Positions 36,097 to 45,046 of a DNA stretch of 64,000 nt are shown one piece after another; the first letter of the stretch is position 1; each line of letters begins with the position of its first letter. Location: contig NZ_JALDST010000001.1 of the NCBI RefSeq assembly GCF_022747945.1, positions 6,014,001 to 6,078,000 of the forward strand, written 5' to 3'. The DNA comes from Micromonospora sp. R77 (GTDB lineage Bacteria > Actinomycetota > Actinomycetes > Mycobacteriales > Micromonosporaceae). The position numbers and the translations under genes are program-made. The notes below the pieces were generated by a model. The model made no database searches and was not told the origin of the DNA. It saw only the letters and a program-made list of their open reading frames with translations.

Positions 36097-36597
36097 ATGC
36101 TGGCGGCCATGTCTGACACCGCTCGACTGGCCGGGTTCTTCGCCGCACACGGGATCTGGAACGTGTCTGACGGCGGGCCATTGATCCCGATGCTCGGCTA
36201 CGAGCAGGCTGACGGCAGCCGAGGCATGCAACGGTTCGCCCTCGACGAACTTGCGGACGCCGCGCGAGCAGGGCAGGACGCGCTGCACCGCAACACGCAC
36301 CGCGCGGCTCGCGCGGCCCTCGTGTTCGACGGCTACATCCACCTCGAGGCCGGGCGGACCGATGCGTTGATCGTCGAGGCCGTCGACTACGCCGGGAGCA
36401 GGTCGTTCACGGTGGCCGTCCCGTACCGGCCGCAGCAGAGCCCACACGGCTTCGCCGTGCACCGACCCAAGTTCCTCGCCGCTGCCGGCATCGACAACAC
36501 GGACTACCAGGCGCTGGCCGACGCCTTCTTCGCCGGGATCGATTCCCACGAACAGGCGGCGACCGTCTGGAACGAGCACCTCGACCAGGCGGTCTGA
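36097..36597 (+). CDS. opposite-strand hypothetical protein (166 aa) between coupling and VirB4-like genes
   Basis: ATG 36097 has AGGGA upstream; ATG 36109 is an alternative. The protein is soluble: RLAGFFAAHGIWNVSDGGPL, MLGYEQADGSRGMQRFAL, SFTVAVPYRPQQSPHGFAVH, then a helical C-terminus ending YQALADAFFAGIDSHEQAAT. No family recognised. It is the only rightward gene within the transfer cluster, so it may be regulated differently (entry exclusion, immunity and regulation are all guesses). Its 3' end forms one arm of a large inverted repeat. Confidence 0.55.
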   Translation: MLAAMSDTARLAGFFAAHGIWNVSDGGPLIPMLGYEQADGSRGMQRFALDELADAARAGQDALHRNTHRAARAALVFDGYIHLEAGRTDALIVEAVDYAGSRSFTVAVPYRPQQSPHGFAVHRPKFLAAAGIDNTDYQALADAFFAGIDSHEQAATVWNEHLDQAV

Positions 36598-36695
36598 CCG
36601 GCAGCGGCCGTCCGCGAGACCTCTACGGCGCGCACAGCCCACGATGGCCCGGGCCGGCCACCATCACGGCAGTAGAGGCGGTCGCCGGTCAGACC
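36591..36695. terminator. large nested inverted repeat between convergent genes
   Basis: GGTCTGACCGGC at 36591-36602 is exactly complementary to GCCGGTCAGACC at 36684-36695. Inside, CCTCTAC (36620-36626) matches GTAGAGG (36672-36678). The left arm includes the stop codon of the rightward 166-aa gene, and the right arm is 44 bases before the end of the VirB4-like gene. It could end both transcripts or form a structured RNA. Confidence 0.5.
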
Positions 36696-36738
36696 GGGAA
36701 CCTCCCGGCGCCGGACACCGAACACCGGCGCCTCGCCG

Positions 36739-38529
36739 TCACAGATCCGAGTCCTCGTCGTCGAGGTCCACCGGTCGGGTCGTGCACAGCAGATGCTCGG
36801 CGTCGGAGGCGATGGCCTCGAAACTGGTGCGGTTGGTTCCCGAGATCAGCAGTCCGTGACCGACGCGCGCGGCGAGCAGCAGCCGCCGTTCCCCGCCAGT
36901 GAGCCTGAACGCGTCACCGATCGCGTCGATGGCCTGCGGGGCCTGCTTGAGCAGCACCTGCGTGGCGGCGTTGGCGACGACCGCGTGCCCGAGGTCGCTG
37001 CCCAGGACGTCGGCGACGTCCTGGGTGATGACGGTCAGGCCGGCGTGACGCTTCCGGGCGGCCTTCGACATGCGGAACAGGAATCGGGCTCCCTCACCGT
37101 CGCGCATGAGCAGCCACGCCTCATCCACCACCACCAGCCGGCGGATGCCCGACCGGGTCGGATCGGGGGCGTCGACGGCCCGCCAGATCGCGTCCAACGC
37201 CAGCAGCGTGCCGACGGTGCGCAGCTCGTCGGGTAGATGCCGCAGCGACCACACCACCAGATGCCCGTCCGGGCGAGTCGTGGTCGGCCCGTCGAACAGG
37301 TCGGAGAACGATCCGTCGACCCACGGGGCCATCCGTGCCGCGAGTTGCCGCCCCGCCTCGTCGCCGTTTTCTTGCAGCATGTTGGCGAGGTCGCGCAGCA
37401 ACGGGGCGGGCCGATGATGGGTGGCCGGATCGGCGGTGATGCCAGCCCACCGATACACGGCGAGGATCGCCCGGTCCAAGGCGGCGCGTTCGGCCGGTGG
37501 CGGCTGCTGGCCGAGCAGCACGCTGATCAGCGTGTGCAGGAACAACCCGCGGCGGGTGAGCACATCCGGGCGGCTGTCACCGACCGGCAGGTCGAACGGG
37601 TTGATCTTCACACCATGCGCGCCGAGACGGACGATGGTCCCACCGACCGCATCGGCCAACCGGCCGTACTCGTCCTCCGGATCGATCACCGCCACCTGCA
37701 CCCGCTGGTAGACGTTGCGCAGGATCTCCAACTTCACGAAGTAGCTCTTGCCGGCACCGGAGCGAGCCAGGACCACACTGTTGTGGTTCTCCTGCGCCCA
37801 CCGGTCCCACCACACGATGCCACCGGAGTCCGGGTTGACCCCGTACAGCACGCCACCTTCGGTGGGCGGGTCACCGGGCAGCGGCGCGGGCAGGTCGGCG
37901 CCCGCGAGCGGGAACGCCGCAGCCAACGCCTGCGTGTCCATGGTGCGGCGCATGCGCAGCGAGTCCGTCACCAGCGGAAGGGTGGTAGTCCACCCGGCCA
38001 GGTGCCGCCAGGTGGCCGGCTGCACCTCGATCAACGTCGACGCTGCGGCGGCCTTCACCTGCGCGCACGCGTCCAGCAGTTCGTCCCCCGTGCGAGCGTG
38101 CACGGTGAGATACAGGCCGACGCCGAACAGCTTCGCCGCTCCCCGGGCCAGGCGGTCGGCGAGGTCGGACGCGTCTTCGGCTGCTGCCTCCACCGACGGG
38201 TCGGACAGCTTGCCCCGTCCGGCATCGGCGCGACGGGAGGATTCGAAGCGGGCCCGCTGGTTACGCAGCCGGGACGCCGCGATCGCGGCGGGGAGCGGCT
38301 CGATGTGCAGGGCGAGGTCGAGGCGACCCGGCCAGGACAGCAGAGGCTCCAACCAGGCCGGGCCGACCTCGGCCGGGTAGCCGGTGACGACGAGAGTCGC
38401 GGCGTAGCCGTCACCGACGCGCACCATCCGTGGAGTCACCTCAACCGACGCCGGCGCGGCAGCGGCCGCCAGCGCGCTGCGCTGACGGCCACCATCGGTA
38501 GAGGTGCGGAAGCGGTTGCCGATCCTCAT
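36739..38529 (-). CDS. VirB4/TraC-like conjugation ATPase
   Basis: 596 aa. The N-terminal half is the typical VirB4 helical/strand region (WLEPLLSWPGRLDLALHIEP, ARFESSRRADAGRGKLSDPS). The ATPase half has NHNSVVLARSGAGKSYFVKL (Walker A near 255) and VAVIDPEDEYGRL. It continues with the Walker B RRLVVVDEAWLLM (near 467) and LTVITQDVADVL. It powers assembly of, or transport through, the type IV channel at the membrane. Its ATG overlaps the stop of the PrgI-like gene (ATGA), which indicates coupled synthesis. Confidence 0.85.
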   Translation of the reverse strand: MRIGNRFRTSTDGGRQRSALAAAAAPASVEVTPRMVRVGDGYAATLVVTGYPAEVGPAWLEPLLSWPGRLDLALHIEPLPAAIAASRLRNQRARFESSRRADAGRGKLSDPSVEAAAEDASDLADRLARGAAKLFGVGLYLTVHARTGDELLDACAQVKAAAASTLIEVQPATWRHLAGWTTTLPLVTDSLRMRRTMDTQALAAAFPLAGADLPAPLPGDPPTEGGVLYGVNPDSGGIVWWDRWAQENHNSVVLARSGAGKSYFVKLEILRNVYQRVQVAVIDPEDEYGRLADAVGGTIVRLGAHGVKINPFDLPVGDSRPDVLTRRGLFLHTLISVLLGQQPPPAERAALDRAILAVYRWAGITADPATHHRPAPLLRDLANMLQENGDEAGRQLAARMAPWVDGSFSDLFDGPTTTRPDGHLVVWSLRHLPDELRTVGTLLALDAIWRAVDAPDPTRSGIRRLVVVDEAWLLMRDGEGARFLFRMSKAARKRHAGLTVITQDVADVLGSDLGHAVVANAATQVLLKQAPQAIDAIGDAFRLTGGERRLLLAARVGHGLLISGTNRTSFEAIASDAEHLLCTTRPVDLDDEDSDL

Positions 38530-39506
38530 GTCGATCGCCTTTCTCTTCGGGTGGCGCGTCTGCCGGGAGCCGGGCCGCGGATCACCGTGTCGGGGGCGGC
38601 CAGACCGCCAGGGCGGGCTGGCCGGTAGGGGTCTGCCGCCGCAGCGATCGCCGCGGTGACAGCCGCGCCGTCCAGGACGCGAGCGGCGACACCGAGCCCA
38701 CCCAGCGCACGGGCGGTGTCGTCGGCGCGCCGCCGTGCGGCACGACCAGTCCGCTCACCGGCAGCCGCTTGGGTGACGATGAGGACCTGCCGGCGCAGCG
38801 GGTCCCGCCGGTGGGCGAGCTCCTCGAGGAACCGGGCATGGTCGGCTGCTGCGCCGGCCAGAGCCGGATGCGGCAGGACGGCGGCTGCCGCTGCGAGGGT
38901 GCGGGCGTGGGAGTGCAGGTCGACCGGCTGCGCGGACACGACGATCTGCGTCGGGGTCGACAGGCTGTTGAGCCAGCGGCCGAACCCGTCGACCAGGGCG
39001 GCCTGCTCGTCCGGTGTGCGCAGAGCGAGGTTGACGGTGGTGACGGCGACCATGGCCGCCCTCAGGTCGCGTAGCCGTATCTCACCGCTGTCGTCGATGG
39101 CGTCAGCGGGCAACGTCAGCGGCGCCGGCAGCGTCACTTTCGCCTTCGGTTTCTGCACCCATTCCGGGATCTTCGCCGTCGTGTCGGTGGTCGACAACGT
39201 CGACGGTGCCTGCGTGTGCCGCACGGCGGCGAGTAACCACAGGTCCAAGGGCAGCCCGTCGCGGCGACCGACCGCGACGCCGAACACCAGGCCGCCGGCC
39301 ACGACGGCCACGCCCACGAGCACGGGAGCGGGCACGACATGATGCAGAACCCGCCATCCGCCGTAAAAGCCGAGGGCAGCGACAGCAAGGATGGCCAGCT
39401 GCCGGAACGTCAGCCCGTAAAGGACCTTGTCGGGGGCGTCAACGTCGGCGGGCATCCGCGCCCGCCCCGCCTCGCCCCGATGGTCCGCATGGTCGTCGCA
39501 GGTCAT
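38526..39506 (-). CDS. PrgI-family membrane protein of the transfer apparatus
   Basis: 326 aa. PADVDAPDKVLYGLTFRQL is followed by two hydrophobic segments (LAILAVAALGFYGGWRVL and APVLVGVAVVAGGLVFGVAV), the PrgI pattern. PrgI-family proteins precede VirB4 in Gram-positive conjugation operons. A soluble C-terminal extension of about 220 residues resembles the N-terminal region that elsewhere belongs to VirB4 proteins (ALVDGFGRWLNSLSTPTQIV). ATG 39506 overlaps the VirB6-like stop; an internal ATG at 39455 is possible. It probably forms an inner-membrane platform for the ATPase. Confidence 0.75.
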   Translation of the reverse strand: MTCDDHADHRGEAGRARMPADVDAPDKVLYGLTFRQLAILAVAALGFYGGWRVLHHVVPAPVLVGVAVVAGGLVFGVAVGRRDGLPLDLWLLAAVRHTQAPSTLSTTDTTAKIPEWVQKPKAKVTLPAPLTLPADAIDDSGEIRLRDLRAAMVAVTTVNLALRTPDEQAALVDGFGRWLNSLSTPTQIVVSAQPVDLHSHARTLAAAAAVLPHPALAGAAADHARFLEELAHRRDPLRRQVLIVTQAAAGERTGRAARRRADDTARALGGLGVAARVLDGAAVTAAIAAAADPYRPARPGGLAAPDTVIRGPAPGRRATRRERRST

Positions 39507-40423
39507 CGGCTCACCGCCCGAAGGCCCGTGCCGAGGCCTGGGATAGAGCGGGTGGCCTGCTGCACCACGATCACCCGCACCGCCGAACCCAACATGGTGG
39601 CCCCGCGGTTGCTGTTACCCACCGATACGTATCGGCGCATCAGAGCGGGCACCCGCAGCGTGGTCCACAGCATGACCATGACGACGAACAGATTCAGCAC
39701 CCCACCCGGATCCTGCGGTAGTCCGAGCACGGGCAGGAGATGCTCGGGGTCGGTGAGCATCCACTGCCCGGCGTAGAGGGTGAAACCCTGCACCACCGGC
39801 ACCGCGAGCACCCCGGTGTAGGAGCGCCACCACATGCGAGCCACCGGGTCGGTCTGCGGCAACGCATGACACGCCAGCGCCAGCGGAGCGACGGTGGTCA
39901 GGACAAGAACGACAGCGAACCTGACGATCATGCTGAACGCGGTCGCCGCGAGCAGGAACGCGATGATGCCCACGCACACCACGAACAATAGGCCGCCGGT
40001 GGGGTTCTGTCCGGCGATGACGTGAGTCCTGATCGCCCGTAGCGCCCCGGCGCTGTCGCCCTGCGGGGTGGTGAGCGCGGCGGTAAGACCATTAGCGAGG
40101 TCGACGAGCATGAGGCACCACAGTTGCGAGAAGTGAGCGGCTACGAACCCGGCGATCAACCTCGGAACGAGGTCCTTGACGGTGTAGCGGGACCCTTCGC
40201 TGCCGCCGGCGGTCATGGTGAACACCCCGGCGGCGAGGAACGCCAGCACGAAGACGGTGTCGACGACGAGCACCGACCGGCCGGTCAAGGCCTGCACCTG
40301 CGGCAGGCCAGTGACGTTCGGGGTGACCAGCAGCGCGGTGCTGATCACCTCGAACAGCGCGTCCAGGGTCGCGAGGATCGCCTGCGCCAACCAGTCCAAA
40401 ACCTGATCGAGCACCCAGTTCAT
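39503..40423 (-). CDS. VirB6/TrbL-like polytopic membrane protein
   Basis: 306 aa from ATG 40423. About six to seven hydrophobic segments can be seen, including SVLVVDTVFVLAFLAAGVFT, LLFVVCVGIIAFLLAATAFS, FAVVLVLTTVAPLALACHAL and LNLFVVMVMLWTTLRVPAL, joined by short loops. Position directly between a VirB2-like and a PrgI-like gene, size and topology fit the channel-forming VirB6/TrbL class. The sequence itself has little conserved motif content, so the call rests on context and topology. Confidence 0.7.
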   Translation of the reverse strand: MNWVLDQVLDWLAQAILATLDALFEVISTALLVTPNVTGLPQVQALTGRSVLVVDTVFVLAFLAAGVFTMTAGGSEGSRYTVKDLVPRLIAGFVAAHFSQLWCLMLVDLANGLTAALTTPQGDSAGALRAIRTHVIAGQNPTGGLLFVVCVGIIAFLLAATAFSMIVRFAVVLVLTTVAPLALACHALPQTDPVARMWWRSYTGVLAVPVVQGFTLYAGQWMLTDPEHLLPVLGLPQDPGGVLNLFVVMVMLWTTLRVPALMRRYVSVGNSNRGATMLGSAVRVIVVQQATRSIPGLGTGLRAVSR

Positions 40424-40425
40424 GA

Positions 40426-40818
40426 TCAGCCACCGACAATTCCCTGGACGATCTGCAGCAGCACCGGCGCCAGGACCGCCAGGCCATAGCCGACCAGCGC
40501 GTTCTTCAGCGCACCCTTGGCCTTCTCGACCTGGGTCGGGTCGCCGCCAGCGGTGGACCAGTACACGCCAGCCAGGACGAGAAACAAGGTCGCCAACGAG
40601 GTGAGGATGCCCAGCAGCCACGCTTTCAGGTTGCCGATCACAACCGGCAGCGAGTTCGCCGCCAGATACGCCGACCCACCCGGGTCGGCATGCGCGGCGG
40701 CCGGCAGGGACAACAGCAGAACGACCGCCGTTGTCACACCGGCCACACGGCCGACGAGGCGGCATCGGGGGACGGCACGTGAACGTGCCGGTGGGCGTGG
40801 GATCGAAGTGCGGAACAT
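40426..40818 (-). CDS. VirB2/TrbC pilin-like protein
   Basis: 130 aa, with a signal peptide ending near AAAHADPGG. Two hydrophobic helices follow (WLLGILTSLATLFLVLAGVY and ALVGYGLAVLAPVLLQIVQG) separated by STAGGDPTQVEKAKGALKNA. This two-helix layout with a short basic loop is the VirB2/TrbC pilin shape. The gene is first in the transfer transcript and ends three bases before the VirB6-like start. Confidence 0.75.
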   Translation of the reverse strand: MFRTSIPRPPARSRAVPRCRLVGRVAGVTTAVVLLLSLPAAAHADPGGSAYLAANSLPVVIGNLKAWLLGILTSLATLFLVLAGVYWSTAGGDPTQVEKAKGALKNALVGYGLAVLAPVLLQIVQGIVGG

Positions 40819-40924
40819 GGCGGGTCACCTCCGGCCCCGCCCATTCACAGGGCAGGGCGTGGCAGAGCGGTCACGGACACCGCCGTCGAGCCCGAGAGCG
40901 GACACGCCGCGACCCCACAGCCTC

Positions 40925-40943
40925 GGGAGGAGCTTCTCCTCCC
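40925..40943. repeat. perfect 8-bp hairpin upstream of the transfer genes
   Basis: GGGAGGAG and CTCCTCCC flank a CTT loop, followed by TTAACGG. It lies about 107 bases upstream of the pilin-like start. Because it contains Shine-Dalgarno-like and anti-Shine-Dalgarno sequences, it may be a regulatory leader structure; a weak terminator is the alternative. Confidence 0.4.
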
Positions 40944-41090
40944 TTAACGGGTAGCGGTGTGTTCGATGAGATGTCAGCGCACCAAGCACTGCGCGGCACC
41001 CGAGGCGTCCGGCTCACGACGGGCCTGCAGCTGCGAGCCCGACGGCGGGCGGAACATTGGCGCCCGATGAACGCTGCGACAGGTCCCGCA

Positions 41091-41159
41091 CCCTCAAACC
41101 GGTCTTTGTGTGCTCTGCCGAACGCCCCGCCGGCTCACAGCCGCTCACGGCCGGCTCAG
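41091..41159 (-). promoter_or_regulatory. mirror copy A of the shared promoter-like module
   Basis: Bases 41091-41128 match the reverse complement of 42893-42930 at 34 of 38 positions. On the far side CTCAC boxes at 41134, 41144 and (as CTCAG) 41155 continue the similarity; on the minus strand they read GTGAG at one-turn spacing. The module points leftward toward the transfer genes, whose first start is about 272 bases away. It is probably a regulator-controlled promoter common to both arms of the element. Confidence 0.6.
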
Positions 41160-41326
41160 GCCTACAAACCAACTCTTGAAGGACGTCGCCGCCGAGCACG
41201 CGAACGGCCGGCTTGCCGGGCCGGAACACGCGACGGCGCCCCCACCCGAGCATCGTCATCGGTGAGGGCGCCGCGGTAGGAGTGCCACCAGGATGTACCC
41301 GGCCCAGGGGAGTGTTCCGCTGCCGG

Positions 41327-42199
41327 TCAGGCGGCCGCCTGTATCGGCGCGGGCTGTACGGGGAGGTGGCCAGCGGCCGCCCGGCCGGCGCGGGTGGCGG
41401 CGCGGTGCCCGGCCTGGACCGCCAGGTGCTCGCACATACCTGGTGACGCGATCCCGGTGAGGAAGCCACTGGCCAGAGCATCAGCGAGGCGACTGTCGAT
41501 GCGACCGAAGCGCATACGCAGCGCGTCGACGGTGATACCGAGGCGGGCGGCGATGGGTTCGATCGCCCGCCGCCCGAGCCGCACGTCGATGTACGGCTGC
41601 TCGTCTTCGGTGTCGAGGATGCCCAGGCCGACCGCGCGACGCACCAGCAGGTCCGGGTGCCCGTAGGGCACCGTCGGCGTCCGAGGGCCGGCGAGGTGCT
41701 CGACGTCGTCGACCGTCGTGTACTCGTGGGCCTGCCGGCGCAGCTCACGGCCGGCACGCCACGCCGCTCTGCACAGCGAGGCGTACGGGGCGTCGCGGGC
41801 CAGGTCCACCCGGTCGCGCAGCGCGGTGAGGAAGCCAGCGAGGATCTCCGCGTCGATGTCGACCGGATCGCCGGTGTAGCCGACGCACAACTGGCCGGCA
41901 TAGCGTCGCAGGGCGGGCATGGCCATCCCGACGGCGGCGATGACCCATGCGGGCCCGTCCAGACGGGCTCGGCGGACCAGCTCCCGCCATACGGCGTCTC
42001 GGACGGTGTGGGCGCCCGGATGCGTCAGCAGCCACTGCCGCAAGGCCGGTAGCGCGACGACACCCGCCGGCAAATTTCCGTCGGAGGCGACCGTGTCCAC
42101 GTTGAGTGTCAACGCTGCCGGCTCGCACGTCAGTGCAGCGAAGGCGGCATCGGCGGCGGTCAGCGGTGAGGTAGGCCAGTCGGTGACGGACGCGCTCAT
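41327..42199 (-). CDS. hypothetical protein with HTH-like C-terminal region (290 aa)
   Basis: Starts at ATG 42199, which lies inside a CATGTCA box. After helical N-terminal parts (LPALRQWLLTHPGAHTVRDA, EILAGFLTALRDRVDLARDA) comes ELRRQAHEYTTVDDVEHLAG. The C-terminal segment AIEPIAARLGITVDALRMRF then looks like a sigma-factor-type helix-turn-helix. It lies between the two mirror promoter elements and next to the TGACA cluster, so a role as the local regulator is attractive. Family not recognised; the function is inference. Confidence 0.6.
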   Translation of the reverse strand: MSASVTDWPTSPLTAADAAFAALTCEPAALTLNVDTVASDGNLPAGVVALPALRQWLLTHPGAHTVRDAVWRELVRRARLDGPAWVIAAVGMAMPALRRYAGQLCVGYTGDPVDIDAEILAGFLTALRDRVDLARDAPYASLCRAAWRAGRELRRQAHEYTTVDDVEHLAGPRTPTVPYGHPDLLVRRAVGLGILDTEDEQPYIDVRLGRRAIEPIAARLGITVDALRMRFGRIDSRLADALASGFLTGIASPGMCEHLAVQAGHRAATRAGRAAAGHLPVQPAPIQAAA

Positions 42200-42935
42200 G
42201 TCACAACTCCCATGTCAAAGGACCAACGGATCACCGTGCTGTCAGCGCAGGACTGACACGGCGATTGCGCCACGCGAGGCACACAGGACCCCCACAACGC
42301 AGGCGCGGGCGGCATCCGCGACACACCTCGTGGCGTCGCCACGGCATCGGCCCGAATAACTGACGCGCACCTCCAGGAGTGCCGTTGAGCTGCGCACTGA
42401 CACGCAGGCCAGCCGACCCATCCCTCGGCGCAGCGCGTCGATGGTCGCTGTCGGAGTGACACGTTCGGCAATGACAACAGCTGCGGGCGCACACAGCCAC
42501 TCACCACAGCCCACATGGGGCCGGGTGCCGTCTGGGCCCGTACCGCGATGGCACCGACTCAGGCACCCACGTCCACACCGCCCGGCCGACGGCTGACATG
42601 GCCACCGATCTGTGACATGTCACTGGCGAAACGCGAAGGCTGATGACATGGGGTGACCCGCTCCACAGGTCTCCGCCGGCACCGTGTCATCGCCGCATGT
42701 CACTACTTCGGCGGGGTGCATGTCTGACATCGCAGGATCCTGAACTGACCTGGCTGACAACCGCAGCGAGTGACACCACCGACACCGCCGACGGTTTCAC
42801 GAGACCGCGGCCAGCTGACACACCGGGAACAGGGGCCGACCTGTTCGCTGCTGTGTGACCGTGTGAGTGGCGGTGAGTCGCTGTGAGAAACGGGGGCGTT
42901 CGCCAGAGCACACAAACAGCGGTTTGAGGATGTCA
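42197..42935. repeat. cluster of 18 TGACA/TGTCA pentamers, seven as TGACATG/CATGTCA
   Basis: I count 18 TGACA or TGTCA pentamers in about 740 bp, including a perfect palindrome TGACATGTCA at 42613-42622 and heptamers TGACATG/CATGTCA at 42197, 42211, 42594, 42613, 42616, 42644 and 42696. Chance would give one or two in random sequence of even base composition and fewer at this GC. There is no gene in the interval. It may be an iteron-type origin or a multi-site operator for the divergent operons. Confidence 0.6.
42862..42930 (+). promoter_or_regulatory. mirror copy B of the shared promoter-like module
   Basis: GTGAG boxes at 42863, 42873 and 42883 are spaced exactly 10 bases, one helical turn. 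They are followed by GGGGCGTTCGCCAGAGCAC and, a few bases on, CGGTTTGAGGA. The block matches copy A at 41091-41159 in reverse orientation. It ends 38 bases before the ATG of the first methyltransferase-like gene and points rightward. Equal phasing of the boxes suggests cooperative binding of a regulator on one face of the DNA. Confidence 0.6.
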
Positions 42936-42968
42936 GCGCACTGCCGCGCGGCGCGGAGCCGACACCAC

Positions 42969-43886
42969 ATGAGCGAGCACACGCCGCAGCACCACGACCC
43001 TGCCCACCCCGCCACCCCGACCGCCGTCGACCCGACCCTGATCGACCTGGTCGCCGGCGACCCGCCGGTGCCCATCACCGTGTGGCGCACCGCCCGCACC
43101 GACACCGACACCGGTCGCGGCGTCGGCGCCCGCCTGGCCTACCGGCTCGTCGCCGCCTACAGCCGGCTCGGCGACACGGTTGTCGACCTGACCGGCGACC
43201 ACGCCCTGACCGCGGCCTGCGCCGCCGGCGGGCGCCGCCACCACCCCGGCTGGTTCACCGACGCGTCCAGCCTCACCATCGGACCGGCCAGCCGGCCCGT
43301 CCAGTCCAGCGCACCGCGCGCAGGGAGCGGCACCGACCAGCGCGATGACCGGGAGCTGCCGGAACTGAGTGCATGGTTCGGCGACGACCTCACCGACCCG
43401 GACCTGCCCCCCACCCATGACCCGACCACCCCACCGCCCGCTGACACCTCGCTACACGCGGCCACCAGCCTGATCGTGGCCTGCTGGCCCCTCGACACCG
43501 CCGACTCCACCAACCGGATCCGGCTGGGGTGGCTGCTGACCGCGTGCGCGCGGCTGCTGCGCCCCGGCGGCTGCCTCGTCCTCGTCGTCACCGTTTCCGC
43601 CAGCACGGTCGGGCCGGAGGACTTCACCCCGGTCACCGGCGCCGCCGCGTCCGCCGGCCTGGGCTACCTGCAGCACATCGTCGCCGTCACCGCCGACACC
43701 GAGGGCGACGCGTTCGTCTACCACATCACCGACGAAGAACTGCTCACCCTCGCCCAGCAGGCCGGCGAGCAGCAATGGACGGTGTCGCACCGGCAGGTAC
43801 ACGCGGACCTGCTCGTGTTCAGCCAGCACCAGCTACCGGGCCGCCCCCGGCGCGCCCGCCGACACAGAGGCGGACCCCGTGACTGA
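42969..43886 (+). CDS. degenerate DNA-methyltransferase-like protein
   Basis: 305 aa. ATG 42969 is the first start after module B. LAYRLVAAYSRLGDTVVDLT followed by ALTAACAAGGRRHHPGWF recalls the motif I region of DNA modification methylases, and LLRPGGCLVLVVTVSAS the strand after motif IV, but the catalytic D/N/S-PPY is not recognisable. It may be a catalytically dead or divergent partner of the next gene, with which it overlaps by eight bases. Pairs of this kind occur on actinobacterial elements; a DNA-recognition role is my inference. Confidence 0.55.
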   Translation: MSEHTPQHHDPAHPATPTAVDPTLIDLVAGDPPVPITVWRTARTDTDTGRGVGARLAYRLVAAYSRLGDTVVDLTGDHALTAACAAGGRRHHPGWFTDASSLTIGPASRPVQSSAPRAGSGTDQRDDRELPELSAWFGDDLTDPDLPPTHDPTTPPPADTSLHAATSLIVACWPLDTADSTNRIRLGWLLTACARLLRPGGCLVLVVTVSASTVGPEDFTPVTGAAASAGLGYLQHIVAVTADTEGDAFVYHITDEELLTLAQQAGEQQWTVSHRQVHADLLVFSQHQLPGRPRRARRHRGGPRD

Positions 43887-44880
43887 GAACGCGCCTGTCC
43901 CCGAACAGCAGAACCAGTCGCACACCGGCCGGGCCGGCGCCCCGCACGCCGATCGCCTAAACACCTACGACGGCGGCTGTCCGGAGCCGAACCCGCAAGG
44001 GCTATCGGTATGGGCAACCGCGCAACGCACCGGGCCGGTGCAGCGTCGTGGCCGGTACGTGCCCGAATCGGTCAAGCACCCCGCACGAATGCTCCCCGCG
44101 ATCGCGGCGCATGCCGTGCACGCCTACACCCGACCCGGAGACCTGGTCCTAGACCCGATGTGCGGGATCGGCACCACCCTCGTCGAAGCCGTCCACGCCG
44201 GCCGGGACGCCATCGGCGTGGAGTACGAGCCCCGCTGGTCGAACATCGCCGACGCCAACATCACCCATGCCCACCGCCAAGGCGCCCCCGGCCGGGCCTC
44301 CGTCGTCCGCGGCGACGCCACCCGCCTGCCGCTCCTCCTGCCCGCAGCCCTCACTGGGCAGGTCAGCCTCGTGATCACGTCACCGCCGTACGGGCCCACC
44401 GTCCACGGGCTCGTCCGGCCCGGCGCGGACGGGGTGGCGAAGTTCGACAACGTGTACAACGACGGCACCGACAAAGGCAACCTCGCCTACCGCGACCTCA
44501 CCGGCCTCACCGACGGCTTCGAACAGATCCTCTTCGGCTGCGTGACCATGCTCCGGCCCGGCGGCACCGTCGTGGTCACTGCCCGACCGTGGCGCAAGAA
44601 CGGCGAGCTGGTCGACCTGCCCTCCGCCGTCATCGCCGCCGGCGTTCGCGCAGGCCTGACACCGACCGAACGGTGCGTCGCTCTTCTGGCCGCCGTCCGT
44701 AACGGGCACCTCGTTGCCCGCCCGTCGTTCTTCCAACTTCAAGCCGTCCGTAAGGCCCGCACCGCAGGCACCCCACTGCACCTCATCACCCACGAAGACG
44801 TCCTGATCTTCACCAAAACTCCAACGCAACCCACGCCACCGGACCTGAACGCCGACTCCGCCCGCGAGGTGACCGAGTGA
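43879..44880 (+). CDS. N4-cytosine/N6-adenine DNA methyltransferase
   Basis: 333 aa from GTG 43879. Motif I is DLVLDPMCGIGTTLVEAV (about residues 87-104) and motif IV is VITSPPYGPT (about 165-174), so the SAM-binding motif precedes the catalytic one. GDATRLP between them and MLRPGGTVVVTARPW after fit the fold. TSPPY is characteristic of amino-methyltransferases acting on N4-C or N6-A. No restriction endonuclease is nearby, so it is probably an orphan methylase that protects the element or regulates its genes. Confidence 0.78.
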   Translation: MTENAPVPEQQNQSHTGRAGAPHADRLNTYDGGCPEPNPQGLSVWATAQRTGPVQRRGRYVPESVKHPARMLPAIAAHAVHAYTRPGDLVLDPMCGIGTTLVEAVHAGRDAIGVEYEPRWSNIADANITHAHRQGAPGRASVVRGDATRLPLLLPAALTGQVSLVITSPPYGPTVHGLVRPGADGVAKFDNVYNDGTDKGNLAYRDLTGLTDGFEQILFGCVTMLRPGGTVVVTARPWRKNGELVDLPSAVIAAGVRAGLTPTERCVALLAAVRNGHLVARPSFFQLQAVRKARTAGTPLHLITHEDVLIFTKTPTQPTPPDLNADSAREVTE

Positions 44881-45046
44881 ACCGCTCCTCCGGATCTCTG
44901 TGCCTCACCCCACGAACCCCTCTCATTCACGAGGCTCCCAAACCTCAAGCAGAGGCAGGCAACGACCTCGTCCGCTGCCCCAGCCCGGCCCTGGCTCCAT
45001 GTCTGTGCACGGCGAGACGCGGCAGTCGCACCGGATCGGGAGGTGC

